Shown piece after piece: positions 1-11,149 of a stretch of 64,000 bases of DNA (positions are counted from its first letter, which is position 1; every line of letters starts with the position of its first letter). Position numbers and translations under genes: made by a program. This DNA is from Alistipes sp. (lineage in GTDB: Bacteria; Bacteroidota; Bacteroidia; Bacteroidales; Rikenellaceae), in assembly GCA_022511345.1 (NCBI GenBank), contig JAFLRR010000001.1:124001-188000 (forward strand), read 5' to 3'. The notes beneath the pieces are model-generated. The model was not told the origin of the DNA. It did not search any database and saw nothing but the letters and a program-made list of their open reading frames with translations.

Positions 1-881
1 TCCAGACCGGTCTCCTTGAGCATCTTGTCGACAGCCTTCTTACCCGACTGGCTGCGGGCCGAGGAGAGCTTGTCGTTGAAGGTCTCGGGACCATCGGGCG
101 AAGCGTAGCCGTTAACGTAGATGTGCTGCGTTGCGCGGTCGTTGTTCAGAGTCTGCTCGACATTGCTCTTGAAGTCAGCCAGTTCGCTGCTCTTCAGGGC
201 CTTGTTCGAGGTCTGCGAGCTGTTGATAGCGTAGAGAATGTCGGCCTTCGAAACGTAGGTCTTGACGTTCTTGTAGTTGTTTGCGGCGTTGGCCATAGCG
301 TCAGCATAGCGGATATCCTTCTGCAGAGTGTTGACACCCTTGGCAACGGTCAGACCGAACTGACGAGCGATTGCAGCAGCCTTCTCGCCGCCTGCAGCCA
401 GAGCCTCAGCCTCCTCCTTGGTGGGGATAGCGCCGGTGTTGGCATTGACCAGAGTCAGCTCCTTGCACTTACCGCCGGGGCACTTAACCTCGATGCGCAG
501 CTGCAGCTCGCAGTCCTGCATGCGCTCGTCGTAAGCGAACTCCACATGCTGCGAAACCTTGCCGCCGAGCTTCTTGTCGACTACTGCATAGTTGTCCTTA
601 ACCTTCGAACCCTGGTAGAACTTGGGTGCGCCTGCTACCTCGCCGCCCTCGAATACCAGAACCGGAGTCACCTTCATGACAGCCTTGGGGTTGAAGTACT
701 TCTCGGGGAACGTAGCGGTAACATCGGCAACGACCTTGCCGTTGTTGAGCGTCAACACTTCGGGCGTGCACGTGATGTTAACCTCATCGCGGTGCTTTGC
801 CATCTTCTTGAAGCAGTTGCAGCTCGAGAGAGTTCCGGCAGCGATTACGCATGCCAGGAAAACTTTCAAAAGATTTTTCAT
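1..881 (-). CDS. OmpA-family outer membrane lipoprotein/porin-like protein, C-terminus cut by window edge
   Basis: Minus-strand frame from ATG at 881: MKNLLKVFLACVIAAGTLSSCNCFKK... (lipoprotein signal) through ...HIYVNGYASPDGPETFNDKLSSARSQSGKKAVD, an OmpA C-terminal motif. Confidence 0.8.
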   Translation of the reverse strand, partial: MKNLLKVFLACVIAAGTLSSCNCFKKMAKHRDEVNITCTPEVLTLNNGKVVADVTATFPEKYFNPKAVMKVTPVLVFEGGEVAGAPKFYQGSKVKDNYAVVDKKLGGKVSQHVEFAYDERMQDCELQLRIEVKCPGGKCKELTLVNANTGAIPTKEEAEALAAGGEKAAAIARQFGLTVAKGVNTLQKDIRYADAMANAANNYKNVKTYVSKADILYAINSSQTSNKALKSSELADFKSNVEQTLNNDRATQHIYVNGYASPDGPETFNDKLSSARSQSGKKAVDKMLKETGL

Positions 882-1049
882 AACAATTGTTTTTTAAGGT
901 TTATTCGTTTATTTTCAATATTGTCAAAAACGCAGGCGGAGACGCACGCCGCCATACATCGCAAATATAATTAAAATATTCCGAAATACGCACGAATGCC
1001 CCCGATTTTTTACATCAGGGGCATTCGTTTCAACTATTTCGACTATCTT

Positions 1050-3320
1050 CTACTCCTTGTCCTCGCGGAACGGACGACGGTCGCGGTGCTCACGGCGTTC
1101 GCCGCGCTCCTGACGCTCGCCGCGGTTGCGGTCGTGCTCGCCGCGCGGACGGCGCTCGCGGGGTTCGCGTTCGGTCCATCCCTCGGGCTTGGGAAGCAGC
1201 ACGCGGTGCGAGAGCTTCAGCTTGCCGGTCTTGGGATCCACGCCGATGAGCTTCACGTCTATCATGTCGCCCTCCTTCAGGCCAGTCTCCTCCATGGTCT
1301 CGAAGCGCTTGTAGTCTATCTCCGAGATGTGGAGCAGAGCATCCTTGCCGGGCAGAATCTCGACGAATGCGCCGAAGGCAACAATCGAGCGAATCTTGCC
1401 GGTGTAGGTCTCGCCCACCTCGGGAACCGCCGCAATGGCCTTGACACGCGCCAGAGCGCCGTCGAGCGACTCCTTGTCCGGACCGAAGATATCGACGATA
1501 CCCTTGTCGTCGACCTCCGTGATGGTGATGGTCGTACCGGTAGTCTTCTGAATGTCCTGAATAATCTTTCCGCCCGGGCCGATGACAGCGCCGATGAGGT
1601 CCTGCGGAATGGTGATCTGCACGATGCGCGGCACGAACGGACGGTACTCGGCGCGGGGCTCCGCAATGCACTCGGTCAGCTTGCCGAGGATGTGCATACG
1701 ACCCTCGCGAGCCTGCTCCAGTGCCTTGGCCAGCACCTCGTACGACAGGCCGTCGACCTTGATATCCATCTGCGTTGCGGTGATACCGTCCTTGGTACCA
1801 GTCACCTTGAAGTCCATATCGCCCAAGTGGTCCTCATCGCCCAGGATGTCCGACAGCACGGCCCAGCGACCGGTTGCCGAGTCGGAGATAAGACCCATGG
1901 CGATACCCGACACGGGCTTCTTGAGCTTCACGCCGGCATCCATCAGCGCCAGCGTACCTGCGCAGACGGTAGCCATCGACGACGAGCCGTTCGACTCGAG
2001 AATGTCCGAAACCACGCGCACTGCATAGGGATTCTCCTCGCCCACGGGAACCATGGGCTTCAGGGCGCGCCATGCCAGATGGCCGTGACCGATTTCGCGG
2101 CGGCTCAGACCGCGTGCGGCCTTGGCCTCGCCCGTCGAGAAGGGCGGGAAGTTATAGTGCAGAACGAACTGCTCGGTGCCCTGCACCAGCACGTCGTCCT
2201 TGACCTTTTCATCGAGTTTGGTACCCAGCGTGACGGTCGTCAGCGACTGAGTCTCGCCGCGGGTGAAGATTGCCGAGCCGTGAGCTGCGGGCAGGTAGCC
2301 CACCTCGCACCAGATGGGGCGAATCTCGTCGGTGCGGCGTCCGTCCAGACGCTTGCCCTCGTCGAGAATCATGTTGCGCATGGCCTTCTTCTGCACGTCG
2401 TCGTGGAAGTACTTGTGAATAAGCGGAGCCTTCTCAACCAACTCCTCTTCGGTGAAGCGCGACGCGAACTCGGCCTCCAGAGCGTCGAACATCTCGCTGC
2501 GCTCGTGCTTCATCGTGCCGCTCGTGGCGATTGCGTAGGCGCGGTCGTAGAGCTCGCGGATGATGGTCTGGCGAAGTTCCTCGTCGTTGTTTTCGTGGCA
2601 GTAGGTGCGCTTTACGTCCTTGCCGAGCTCCTTCGACAGCTCGATCTGCACGGCGCAGTGGCGCTTGATCTCCTCGTGGGCGAACTTGATGGCGCCGAGC
2701 ATAACCTCCTCCGACACCTCCTTCATTTCACCCTCGACCATCAGAATGTTGTCGATAGTACCGCCGACCATGATGTCGAGGTCTACCTCCTCCATCTGCG
2801 AGAATTTGGGGTTTATGACATATTCGCCGCCGATGCGCGCAACGCGCACCTCCGAGATGGGGCCGCCGAACGGAATGTCCGACACGGCCAGTGCAGCCGA
2901 TGCTGCCAGTCCGGCCAGGGCGTCGGGCTGAATGTCCTTGTCAGCCGATATGAGGTTGACAGTGACATAAACCTCGGCATGATAGTCCGACGGGAAGAGC
3001 GGACGCAGCGCGCGGTCGATGAGGCGTGCAACGAGAATCTCGCTGTCGTTGGCCTTGCCTTCGCGCTTCATGAATCCGCCGGGATAGCGTCCCGCTGCGG
3101 CATACTTCTCTTTGTATTCAACCTGCAAGGGCATGAAATCGGTGTCCGGTTTCGCGTCCTTGGCTGCTACCACGGTAGCCAGGAGCATCGTGTCGCCCTG
3201 CTTGACTACCACCGAGCCGTCGGCCTGTTTCGCGAGCTTGCCGGTTTCAATCACAATCTCGCGGCCGTCGGCCTGAGTTATGACCTTCTGTACTGCATTG
3301 TACGGTCTGTTTGCTTCCAT
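1050..3320 (-). CDS. pnp: Polyribonucleotide nucleotidyltransferase
   Basis: [41 protein letters not shown] ([19 protein letters not shown]) and S1 domains. ORF-track start moved in to the MEANRP Met. Confidence 0.97.
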   Translation of the reverse strand: MEANRPYNAVQKVITQADGREIVIETGKLAKQADGSVVVKQGDTMLLATVVAAKDAKPDTDFMPLQVEYKEKYAAAGRYPGGFMKREGKANDSEILVARLIDRALRPLFPSDYHAEVYVTVNLISADKDIQPDALAGLAASAALAVSDIPFGGPISEVRVARIGGEYVINPKFSQMEEVDLDIMVGGTIDNILMVEGEMKEVSEEVMLGAIKFAHEEIKRHCAVQIELSKELGKDVKRTYCHENNDEELRQTIIRELYDRAYAIATSGTMKHERSEMFDALEAEFASRFTEEELVEKAPLIHKYFHDDVQKKAMRNMILDEGKRLDGRRTDEIRPIWCEVGYLPAAHGSAIFTRGETQSLTTVTLGTKLDEKVKDDVLVQGTEQFVLHYNFPPFSTGEAKAARGLSRREIGHGHLAWRALKPMVPVGEENPYAVRVVSDILESNGSSSMATVCAGTLALMDAGVKLKKPVSGIAMGLISDSATGRWAVLSDILGDEDHLGDMDFKVTGTKDGITATQMDIKVDGLSYEVLAKALEQAREGRMHILGKLTECIAEPRAEYRPFVPRIVQITIPQDLIGAVIGPGGKIIQDIQKTTGTTITITEVDDKGIVDIFGPDKESLDGALARVKAIAAVPEVGETYTGKIRSIVAFGAFVEILPGKDALLHISEIDYKRFETMEETGLKEGDMIDVKLIGVDPKTGKLKLSHRVLLPKPEGWTEREPRERRPRGEHDRNRGERQERGERREHRDRRPFREDKE

Positions 3321-3412
3321 AAAAATTACTTCCAAATATATAACATCCAAAAAAATGCGAAAAAGAAAGGGGGCGGCCCGACATTCGGATCATTCCCCCT
3401 GTTCCGCCCCTC

Positions 3413-3685
3413 TTACTTGCGGAGGTTGAGCGTCTTGACGATAGCGCGGTAACGCTCGATGTCCACCTCCTTGAGGTACTCGAGCAACTGGCGGCGCTTA
3501 CCTACCAGGCGCAGCAGCGCGCGCTGGGTGCCGAAGTCGTGCCTGTTGTTCTTAAGGTGGGCCGTAAGGTGGCTGATACGGTACGAAAACAGCGCGATCT
3601 GGCTCTCGGGAGAGCCCGTGTCGGTGTTGGACTTGCCGTACTGACCGAAAAGCTCCTGCTTTTTCTCTGCCGTTAAATAAGACAT
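3413..3685 (-). CDS. rpsO: 30S ribosomal protein S15
   Basis: 90 aa, TDTGSPESQIALFSYRISHLTAHLKNNRHDFGTQRALLRLVGKRRQLLEYL. Confidence 0.97.
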   Translation of the reverse strand: MSYLTAEKKQELFGQYGKSNTDTGSPESQIALFSYRISHLTAHLKNNRHDFGTQRALLRLVGKRRQLLEYLKEVDIERYRAIVKTLNLRK

Positions 3686-3860
3686 TTTTGTAAAAAGTTT
3701 TAAACGGTTGCACTCTACGACGCATTCGCCTTACCGAATAACGCCAGAGCGTGGCGCAAAGATAAATAAATAATTCCGAAATCGGCTCCGCACAGCGAAA
3801 TATTTTGCTCGATTCTCGGAAAAAGATTACTTTTACACTCTGAAAACCTGCAAAAGTTTC

Positions 3861-4865
3861 ATGACTACGAGGGCTGCAATATCGCTGTTGCTCGCGGCCG
3901 CGCTGACTGCCTGCTCGCCGCGCAGCGGATACATTTCGGTCGACGGAGCCATGCTCGGCACCACCGTCCACGTCTCGGCCCGCACGTCGCTGCCGCCGGG
4001 AACGATATACTCGCACCTGCAGCGCATCGACTCCGCAGCCAAGGCCTCGATGTCGGTATTCGACCCCCGTTCGCTGCTGAGCCGCATAAACGCCGGCCTC
4101 ACCGACTCGCTCGACGAACACATAATCTACAACATAAAACTTGCCGAGCGCATAAGCCTCATGAGCGGCGGCCGTTACGACATAACGGTCAAACCGCTGG
4201 TCGAGGCCTACGGCTTCATCGGCAGCCAGGGCATGCAGAGCCCCGACACCGACTCGATACTACGCTTCGTGGGCTTCAGCAAGCTGCACATCGACGGCAG
4301 CCGCCTGGTCAAGGACGACCCCCGCGTACAGATAGACCTCAACTCCATAGCCAAGGGCTACACCGTCGACCTTGCGGCCCGCATGCTCGACGAGCTGGGC
4401 ATCGAGGACTACATAGTCGAAATAGGCGGCGAGATTCGCTGCCGCGGCAAAAACAGCCGTGCAGGGGCCTGGACCGTCGGCATCGACACCCCCTTCGACG
4501 GCAACGACCTGCCCGGCCGCGACCTCTACACGCGTGTGGAGTTGAGCGACATGGCTCTGGCCACCTCGGGCAACTACCGCCGCTACCGCATCGACGAGAA
4601 CGGCAACAAGGTGGCCCACACCATCGACCCCGTAACCGGCCGCAGCTCGGTCTCGCGCCTGCTGTCGGCCACCGTCGCTGCAGAGGAGTGCGCCGAAGCC
4701 GACGCGCTCTGCACGATGTTCATGGCTCTGGGCGCCGACCAGGCGCTGGAATTTGCCGGCAATCACCCCGAAATGGCCGTATGCTTCATCCTCGACAACG
4801 GCAGCGGCGGCTACGAGACATATATCTCCGAAGCCATGAAACAGCTTATGCCCGACACGCAATAG
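3861..4865 (+). CDS. apbE: FAD:protein FMN transferase (ApbE family)
   Basis: Lipoprotein signal; MSVFDPRSLLSRINAG, DLNSIAKGYTVD, EIGGEIRCRG, HTIDPVTGRS motifs. Confidence 0.9.
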   Translation: MTTRAAISLLLAAALTACSPRSGYISVDGAMLGTTVHVSARTSLPPGTIYSHLQRIDSAAKASMSVFDPRSLLSRINAGLTDSLDEHIIYNIKLAERISLMSGGRYDITVKPLVEAYGFIGSQGMQSPDTDSILRFVGFSKLHIDGSRLVKDDPRVQIDLNSIAKGYTVDLAARMLDELGIEDYIVEIGGEIRCRGKNSRAGAWTVGIDTPFDGNDLPGRDLYTRVELSDMALATSGNYRRYRIDENGNKVAHTIDPVTGRSSVSRLLSATVAAEECAEADALCTMFMALGADQALEFAGNHPEMAVCFILDNGSGGYETYISEAMKQLMPDTQ

Positions 4866-4924
4866 AGAGTTAACCGACAAAAACATACAACCTGAACGAG
4901 GCACGCCACGCGCTGCCGCAAAAA

Positions 4925-5803
4925 ATGAAAAACCCAATGGCTGAAAAGATACTCTTCATCTACAACCACCGCTCGGGCCGTGGACATGCCGCCGAAAATG
5001 CCCAGGCCGTAGCTTCAGAGCTCGCCCAGGCCGGCACCGTAGTCGCGCTGCCGGTAGATTTCAAGGCCGACCCCTTCGACGGTCACGACGATGCGGCAAC
5101 AGTCGTAGTCTCCGGAGGCGACGGAACGGTCAACTATGTGGTCAACCGCATGAAGGCCCGCGGCCTCAACCCCCGCCTCGGCGTAATACCCTCGGGCACG
5201 GCCAACGACTTCGCCCATGCTCTGGGCATGAGCAACGACCCCGTGAAGGCGGCCCGCCAGATAGTCTCGGGAGAGGTCCGGCAGGTCGACTGCGGCAGTG
5301 TCAACGGACTGCGTTTCGTCAATGTTTTCAGCTTCGGACTCTTCACAACCACCTCGCAGCACACCTCCGACCGCCGCAAGCACCGCCTCGGCAAGATGGC
5401 CTATATTATAGAGGGCATCAAGGAGATGCGCCGCATGCACGGCGTGCCGCTTCACCTGAGCACCGGCAGCGGCGAATTCGACACCGAGATTCTCATGGCC
5501 CTGATATTCAACGGCGAAACCGCCGGCGGGTTCCGCCTGGCGCGCAACTCGAGCATCCACGACGGCCGCTTCGAGTGTCTGCTGCTGCGCAAGCGCAACT
5601 TCTTCAGCTCGTGCTGGGCCATGCTGCTCCATCTTCTGGGCTGCAAGTCGCGCGGCGTGATTCACATCAGCTCGGACCGCATCGAGATAACCTCGCCGCT
5701 GAACGAGCCCACCGACGTCGACGGCCAGAAAGGCCCCGAATTCCCGCTGCTGATAGAGTGTCTGCACTACGACCTGCAGGTGATTGTCCCCACGAAAAAA
5801 TAG
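4925..5803 (+). CDS. Diacylglycerol/lipid kinase family protein (YegS/DagK-like)
   Basis: NHRSGRGHA, VVSGGDGTVNYVVNRM, GVIPSGTANDFAHALGM motifs. Confidence 0.9.
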   Translation: MKNPMAEKILFIYNHRSGRGHAAENAQAVASELAQAGTVVALPVDFKADPFDGHDDAATVVVSGGDGTVNYVVNRMKARGLNPRLGVIPSGTANDFAHALGMSNDPVKAARQIVSGEVRQVDCGSVNGLRFVNVFSFGLFTTTSQHTSDRRKHRLGKMAYIIEGIKEMRRMHGVPLHLSTGSGEFDTEILMALIFNGETAGGFRLARNSSIHDGRFECLLLRKRNFFSSCWAMLLHLLGCKSRGVIHISSDRIEITSPLNEPTDVDGQKGPEFPLLIECLHYDLQVIVPTKK

Positions 5804-5904
5804 GTGCGGCGACGACGGCGATATGAAAACAACTGCCAATTAATAATTAACCGGCCTCGTTCAGGGCCGGTTTTTCTATCTCGGGCGTTTTCGGCAAAAA
5901 CAAA

Positions 5905-5933
5905 AAAAGGAGCAATTTGCAATTGCTCCTTTT
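5905..5933. terminator. Bidirectional terminator between lipid kinase and epimerase genes
   Basis: AAAAGGAGCAATT-TGC-AATTGCTCCTTTT (13-bp arms). Confidence 0.8.
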
Positions 5934-5961
5934 TAATAGAAAAAATTATGTCAGTTGCTAA

Positions 5962-6402
5962 TTATCTCCCGATTTTCGCCCAGTCGACCCAGCGGTTTTT
6001 GTCGTAGCGCCAGCTGTCCAGCAGAGCCTCGTCGAGTATCTTGCCCGAAAAGACCAGCAGCATCGAACCGTCCTCGTGAGCCTTGATGCAGTTGGCATAA
6101 CCCTCGGGCAGGCAGAGTATTTTGCTGTCGTCGGCCGTCAGGGTGAATATCTCGGGCACAAGGTCGTCGGAGGGATTCTCCCAGTCGTCGGGCCGCACGA
6201 ATGCCAGCGTGAACGAACCTTTCAGGCAGTAAAACCACTTCTTTTCGTGCTTGTGGCCGTGCCAGCCGCGGATGACGCTCGCATCGGGGTGGTGGATGAT
6301 GTAGAATCGCTCCACCCCCTCGAAACGAAATGCGTTCAGCGAGCTTATCCAGCCGCGTTCGTCGCGGTTGATTTCACCCTGGATTATCTTGATTTCGGAC
6401 AT
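5962..6402 (-). CDS. Sugar epimerase-like cupin (WxcM/FdtA or dTDP-4-dehydrorhamnose 3,5-epimerase related)
   Basis: MSEIKIIQGEINRDERGWISSLNAFRFEGVERFYIIHHPDASVIRGWHGHKHEKKWFYCLKGSFTLAFV; start trimmed from ORF track. Confidence 0.75.
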   Translation of the reverse strand: MSEIKIIQGEINRDERGWISSLNAFRFEGVERFYIIHHPDASVIRGWHGHKHEKKWFYCLKGSFTLAFVRPDDWENPSDDLVPEIFTLTADDSKILCLPEGYANCIKAHEDGSMLLVFSGKILDEALLDSWRYDKNRWVDWAKIGR

Positions 6403-6407
6403 TCGAA

Positions 6408-8435
6408 CTACCAGATAATTACGCGCTCCTCTTCGGGCATGAACATCGCGCCGTCCTCGATGCCGAATGCATCGTAGAAGGTCTGCAGGTTGCGCACCGT
6501 AGCGTTCACGCGCCACTTGCCCAGCGAGTGCACGTCTATCTTGGTCAGACGCTCGATCTCCTCGTCGCGGATGTTCTGGCCCCACAGAGCAGCGTAGGCG
6601 ATATAGAAGCGCTGCGCTGCGGTGAAACCGTCAACCGGAGCGGGCTCCTGGCCGCCGAGAGCATTCTGCAGTGCGGTATAAGCCACGCGCAGACCGCCCT
6701 GGTCGGCAATGTTCTCGCCCAGCGACAGGGCGCCGTTGGCGTGCAGGCCCGGCAGAACCTCAATGGCATCGAACTGCTTGACCAGAATGTCGGTCTTGGC
6801 CTTGAACGCCTCGGCATCCTCTTCGGTCCACCAGTTGTTCATGTTGCCGTCCTTGTCGAAGTTGCGGCCCTGGTCGTCGAATCCGTGGGTCATCTCGTGG
6901 CCGATAACCACGCCGATGGCGCCGTAGTTCACGGCATCGTCAGCCGCCGAGTTGTAGAAGGGAGGCTGGAGAATGGCTGCCGGGAAGCAGATTTCGTTGG
7001 TGGTGGGGTTATAGTATGCGTTGACCGTCTGCGGCGACATGAACCACTCGTCGCGGTCGACAGGCTTGCCGTACTTCGACACCTCGTCCTCGTGAGCCCA
7101 TCGGCGTGCTGCCAGGATATTCTCCCAGTACGATTTCGAGGGGTCGATGCTCAGCGCCGAGTAGTCCTTCCACTTGTCGGGATAGCCTATCTTTACGGCA
7201 AACGTAGCCAGCTTCTCGCGAGCCTTGGCCTTGGTTGCGTCGGACATCCACTCCAGCGCGTCGATGTGCTGACCCAGAGCCGTCTGAAGGTTCTTCACCA
7301 GCTCCGACATGCGCACCTTGTCGCTCTCGGGGAAGTACTTGTCGACATACATCTTGCCCACAGCCTCCGACAGGATGCCGTTGGGCACCGACATGGCGCG
7401 CTTCCAGCGCGGGCGGGGCTCCTGCGTACCCGACATCACGCGGCCGTGGAACTCGAACGAAGCGGCATAGAAGTCGTCGCTCAGGAAACCGGCAGCGCTG
7501 TTGAGGTACTGTGCAGCCAGATAGCTGCGGATATCCTCTATCGGCGCCGTGGCCAGCGTAGCTATGGCATTGGCTATAGCCGAGGGCTGACCAACGATTA
7601 TGCGGTCGAACTCGGGCAGACCGATGGTGTCGAAGTATAACTTCCAGTCGACAGGACCGGCATAGGTCTTGACGAACTCCTCGCGCGACATGGGGTTGTA
7701 CTGAGCCTGCACGTTGCGCAGCTCGACATTCGACCACATCTTCTCGGCCAGCGCCGTCTCCACTCTCATCGTTCCGGCAGCAGCCTCGGCAGCCTCAGCC
7801 TCGCCGACGCCTGCCAGCGTGAACAGCTCGGTCAGATACTTGACATAAGCCTCTCGCTTGCCGGCATTCTCCTCGTCGAGGTAGTAGTCGCGGTTGCCCA
7901 TTCCCAAGCCGCTCTGGCCTGCATAGAGAGCATACTCGTTGCTGTTCATCAGGTCGGCCTCCAGGCCCACGCCGAAGAAGGGACCGGCAACCGAGATGTG
8001 CATGTCGGCGATTATGCCCGTCAGCGCATCGCGGCTATCCACGGTCAGCAGCGCAGCCACAGCCTCCTGCACGGGAGCCGCACCCTCGGCGTTCAGACGC
8101 ACCGAGTCGAGACCCAGCTTGTAGAGGTCGGTGATTTTGCGGTCGGAACTTCCCTCGGGATACTCCTTTTTGGTCATCTGCGAGAAGAGCTCGTTGATGC
8201 GAATCTCGTTGTTCTCGCGCAGCACGTCGAATGCTCCGTAGCGCGAATATTCGGGCTTCAGCGGATTCTTCTTCTGCCAGCCGCCCGTGAAGTGCTGATA
8301 GAAGTCCTCGTTGAGGGCGATGCTCTCGTCGAAGTTGGTGGGGTCGATGGCGGGCACCGACGCCTTCCTGTTACAACCGGTCATGATTGCCAAAGCTGTT
8401 GCGAACAATACTATTTTTTTCATATTCTTCATCAT
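6408..8435 (-). CDS. M13 family zinc metallopeptidase (neprilysin/PepO-like), lipoprotein
   Basis: Lipoprotein signal; GVVIGHEMTHGFDDQGRNFD (HExxH) and ENIADQGGLRVAY. Confidence 0.95.
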   Translation of the reverse strand: MMKNMKKIVLFATALAIMTGCNRKASVPAIDPTNFDESIALNEDFYQHFTGGWQKKNPLKPEYSRYGAFDVLRENNEIRINELFSQMTKKEYPEGSSDRKITDLYKLGLDSVRLNAEGAAPVQEAVAALLTVDSRDALTGIIADMHISVAGPFFGVGLEADLMNSNEYALYAGQSGLGMGNRDYYLDEENAGKREAYVKYLTELFTLAGVGEAEAAEAAAGTMRVETALAEKMWSNVELRNVQAQYNPMSREEFVKTYAGPVDWKLYFDTIGLPEFDRIIVGQPSAIANAIATLATAPIEDIRSYLAAQYLNSAAGFLSDDFYAASFEFHGRVMSGTQEPRPRWKRAMSVPNGILSEAVGKMYVDKYFPESDKVRMSELVKNLQTALGQHIDALEWMSDATKAKAREKLATFAVKIGYPDKWKDYSALSIDPSKSYWENILAARRWAHEDEVSKYGKPVDRDEWFMSPQTVNAYYNPTTNEICFPAAILQPPFYNSAADDAVNYGAIGVVIGHEMTHGFDDQGRNFDKDGNMNNWWTEEDAEAFKAKTDILVKQFDAIEVLPGLHANGALSLGENIADQGGLRVAYTALQNALGGQEPAPVDGFTAAQRFYIAYAALWGQNIRDEEIERLTKIDVHSLGKWRVNATVRNLQTFYDAFGIEDGAMFMPEEERVIIW

Positions 8436-8458
8436 TTTAAGCGTTCAACGGGGCTTGT

Positions 8459-9721
8459 CTACTTGCGAATGGCCTCAATGCCCGGAAGCGTACCCTTCTC
8501 GATGAGCTCGAGCAGAGCGCCGCCGCCCGTCGACACGTAGGTCACCTTGTCGGCCAGGCCGAACTTGTTGATGCAGGCCACCGAGTCGCCGCCGCCGATA
8601 AACGAGTATGCGCCCTTCTGCGTAGCCTCGGCGATAGCCTCGGCCACGGTGCGCGAACCGGTTGCGAACTTGTCCATCTCGAACACGCCCACGGGGCCGT
8701 TCCACAGTATGGTCTTGCTGCCCAGGATGGTCTCGGTGAAGAGCTTCTTGCCGCCGTCGTAGATATCCAGACCCTCCCAGCCGTCGGCGATGTTGTCAAC
8801 GGACGCAGGCTGCGTGTTGGCATCGGGCGAATATGCATCGGCCGTCAGCGCGTCGGGCGAGGTGACGATCTTCACGCCCTTCTCGGCTGCCGTAGCCAGC
8901 ACTCTGTGCACGTTCTCGAACTGGTCGGTCTCGCAAATCGAATTGCCGATTTTGCCGCCGCGTGCCGCCGAGAAGGTGTATGTCATGCCGCCGCCGAGGA
9001 TGAGTATGTCCACCTTGTTGAGCAGCGATTCGATGATGGGCAGTTTCGACGACACCTTCGAGCCTCCCAGAATCGCGCAGAACGGACGCGCGGGATTCTG
9101 CATGAGGTTCTCTACGGCGTTGATCTCTTTCTCCATCAGATAGCCGAACATCTTGTTGCCGGGGAAATACTCGGCAATCAGAGCCGTCGAGGCGTGTGCG
9201 CGGTGCGCGGTGCCGAAGGCGTCGTTCACGTAGCAGTCGGCATACGAAGCCAGTTTCTTGACGAACTCCTTCTGCGGGCCCTCCTTGAGCGCCTTCTTCG
9301 CAGCCTTCTTCTCCTCCTCGGTGGCATCCTCCGCAAGACCGCGGGGCTTGCCCTCTTCCTCGGCGTAGAAGCGCAGGTTCTCGAGCATCATCACCTCGCC
9401 GGGCTTCAGTGCGGCAGCCATCTCGGCAGCCTTCTGGCCCATGCAGTCGCCGGCGAACTGGACCTTCACGCCCAGACGGGCCTCGACGGTCGAAACGATG
9501 TGCGAAAGCGAATATTTCGAGTCGTTGTTCTTCTTGGGACGACCCAGGTGCGACATCAGAATCACCGAGCCGCCCTTCTCGAGCACACGCTTGATGGTGG
9601 GCACGGCAGCACGGATGCGGGTGTCGTCAGTTACTTCGAAGTTCTCGTTCAGGGGCACGTTGAAGTCCACGCGGATGATGGCGCGCTTGCCCGTGAAATC
9701 GTAATTGTCAATTGCGTACAT
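8459..9721 (-). CDS. pgk: Phosphoglycerate kinase
   Basis: [43 protein letters not shown]. Confidence 0.98.
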   Translation of the reverse strand: MYAIDNYDFTGKRAIIRVDFNVPLNENFEVTDDTRIRAAVPTIKRVLEKGGSVILMSHLGRPKKNNDSKYSLSHIVSTVEARLGVKVQFAGDCMGQKAAEMAAALKPGEVMMLENLRFYAEEEGKPRGLAEDATEEEKKAAKKALKEGPQKEFVKKLASYADCYVNDAFGTAHRAHASTALIAEYFPGNKMFGYLMEKEINAVENLMQNPARPFCAILGGSKVSSKLPIIESLLNKVDILILGGGMTYTFSAARGGKIGNSICETDQFENVHRVLATAAEKGVKIVTSPDALTADAYSPDANTQPASVDNIADGWEGLDIYDGGKKLFTETILGSKTILWNGPVGVFEMDKFATGSRTVAEAIAEATQKGAYSFIGGGDSVACINKFGLADKVTYVSTGGGALLELIEKGTLPGIEAIRK

Positions 9722-9936
9722 GTCTTTATGATTTTATGAGTTATTCGCAAAGCGGTTCAGTGCGCAAAGTTACGAAAAATTTTTAATAACAGCCGTCTCT
9801 TGTTATATAAATAACAAATCGCGTGCGAACATGACAACGAATCGAAAAATTGCATATATTTGTAGCGTAATGCGCCGCCGGAACCACTCGGAGGCGTGCA
9901 CGCCGAATCGAGCGAATACTTAAAAACAATAATGCC

Positions 9937-11121
9937 ATGTACGGAAAAATCAAAGAATTCCTGCAAAACGAACTGGCCGCAATCAAGGAGGCCGGACTCT
10001 ACAAGACCGAGCGTATAATCTGCTCGCCCCAGCGCGCCGAAATCGAGGTGGCCGGAAAACCGGTGCTCAACTTCTGCGCCAACAACTACCTCGGCCTGTC
10101 CGACAACAAGCGTCTGGTGGAGGCTGCCAAGCGCGCCATGGACGAGCGCGGATACGGCATGTCGTCGGTGCGCTTCATCTGTGGCTGCCAGGATATCCAC
10201 AAGCAGCTCGAGAAGGCCGTTGCCGACTACTTCGGCACCGAGGACACGATTCTCTACGCCGCCTGCTTCGACGCCAACGGAGGCGTATTCGAACCGCTGT
10301 TCACCGAGCAGGATGCCATCATCTCCGACTCGCTCAACCACGCATCCATCATCGACGGCGTGCGTCTGTGCAAGGCCGTCCGCTACCGCTATGCCAATGC
10401 CGACATGGCCGAGCTGGAGGATTGCCTCAAGCGCGCACAGGCACAGCGCTTCCGCATAATCTGCACCGACGGCGTATTCTCCATGGACGGCAACGCCGCT
10501 CCGCTGGACAAAATCTGCGAGCTGGCCGACAAGTACGACGCGCTGGTGATGGTCGACGAGTGCCATTCGGCGGGCGTGCTGGGCAAGACCGGCCGCGGAA
10601 TCACCGAGCTCTACGACCTGCGCGGCAAGGTAGACATCATCACCGGCACCCTCGGCAAGGCCTTCGGCGGCGCCGTGGGCGGCTTCACCACCGGCCGCAA
10701 GGAGATTATCGACATGCTTCGCCAGCGTTCGCGACCCTATCTCTTCTCCAACTCGCTGCCGCCCGCAGTGGTCGGCGCCGGAATCGAGATGTTCCGCATG
10801 CTGGGCGAGAGCGACGAGCTCCATGACCGTCTGGTCAAGAATGTCGAGCACTTCCGCGCCGGCATGCTCGCCGCAGGCTTCGACATCAAGCCCACGCAGT
10901 CGGCAATCTGCGCTGTGATGCTCTACGACGCCAAGCTGTCGCAGGACTTCGCCGCGAAGCTCCAGCAGGAGGGCGTGTTCGTCACCGGCTTCTACTATCC
11001 CGTGGTTCCGAAGGGTCAGGCCCGCATCCGCGTGCAGGTCTCGGCAGGACACACCACCGAGCAGCTCGACAGGTGCATCGCAGCATTCGTCAAGGTGGGC
11101 AAGGAGCTGGGCGTAATCTGA
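9937..11121 (+). CDS. kbl: Glycine C-acetyltransferase (2-amino-3-ketobutyrate CoA ligase)
   Basis: CANNYLGLSDNKRLVEAAKRAMDERGYGMSSVRFICG; DECHSAGVLGKTGRG; GTLGKAFGGAVGGF. Confidence 0.95.
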   Translation: MYGKIKEFLQNELAAIKEAGLYKTERIICSPQRAEIEVAGKPVLNFCANNYLGLSDNKRLVEAAKRAMDERGYGMSSVRFICGCQDIHKQLEKAVADYFGTEDTILYAACFDANGGVFEPLFTEQDAIISDSLNHASIIDGVRLCKAVRYRYANADMAELEDCLKRAQAQRFRIICTDGVFSMDGNAAPLDKICELADKYDALVMVDECHSAGVLGKTGRGITELYDLRGKVDIITGTLGKAFGGAVGGFTTGRKEIIDMLRQRSRPYLFSNSLPPAVVGAGIEMFRMLGESDELHDRLVKNVEHFRAGMLAAGFDIKPTQSAICAVMLYDAKLSQDFAAKLQQEGVFVTGFYYPVVPKGQARIRVQVSAGHTTEQLDRCIAAFVKVGKELGVI

Positions 11122-11149
11122 TTTACCAACCCCGCAACCAGCTGAGCAG

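Noticed and set aside
996-3452. 818-aa + strand ORF
   Set aside because: Antisense to pnp; no recognisable domain; compositional artefact
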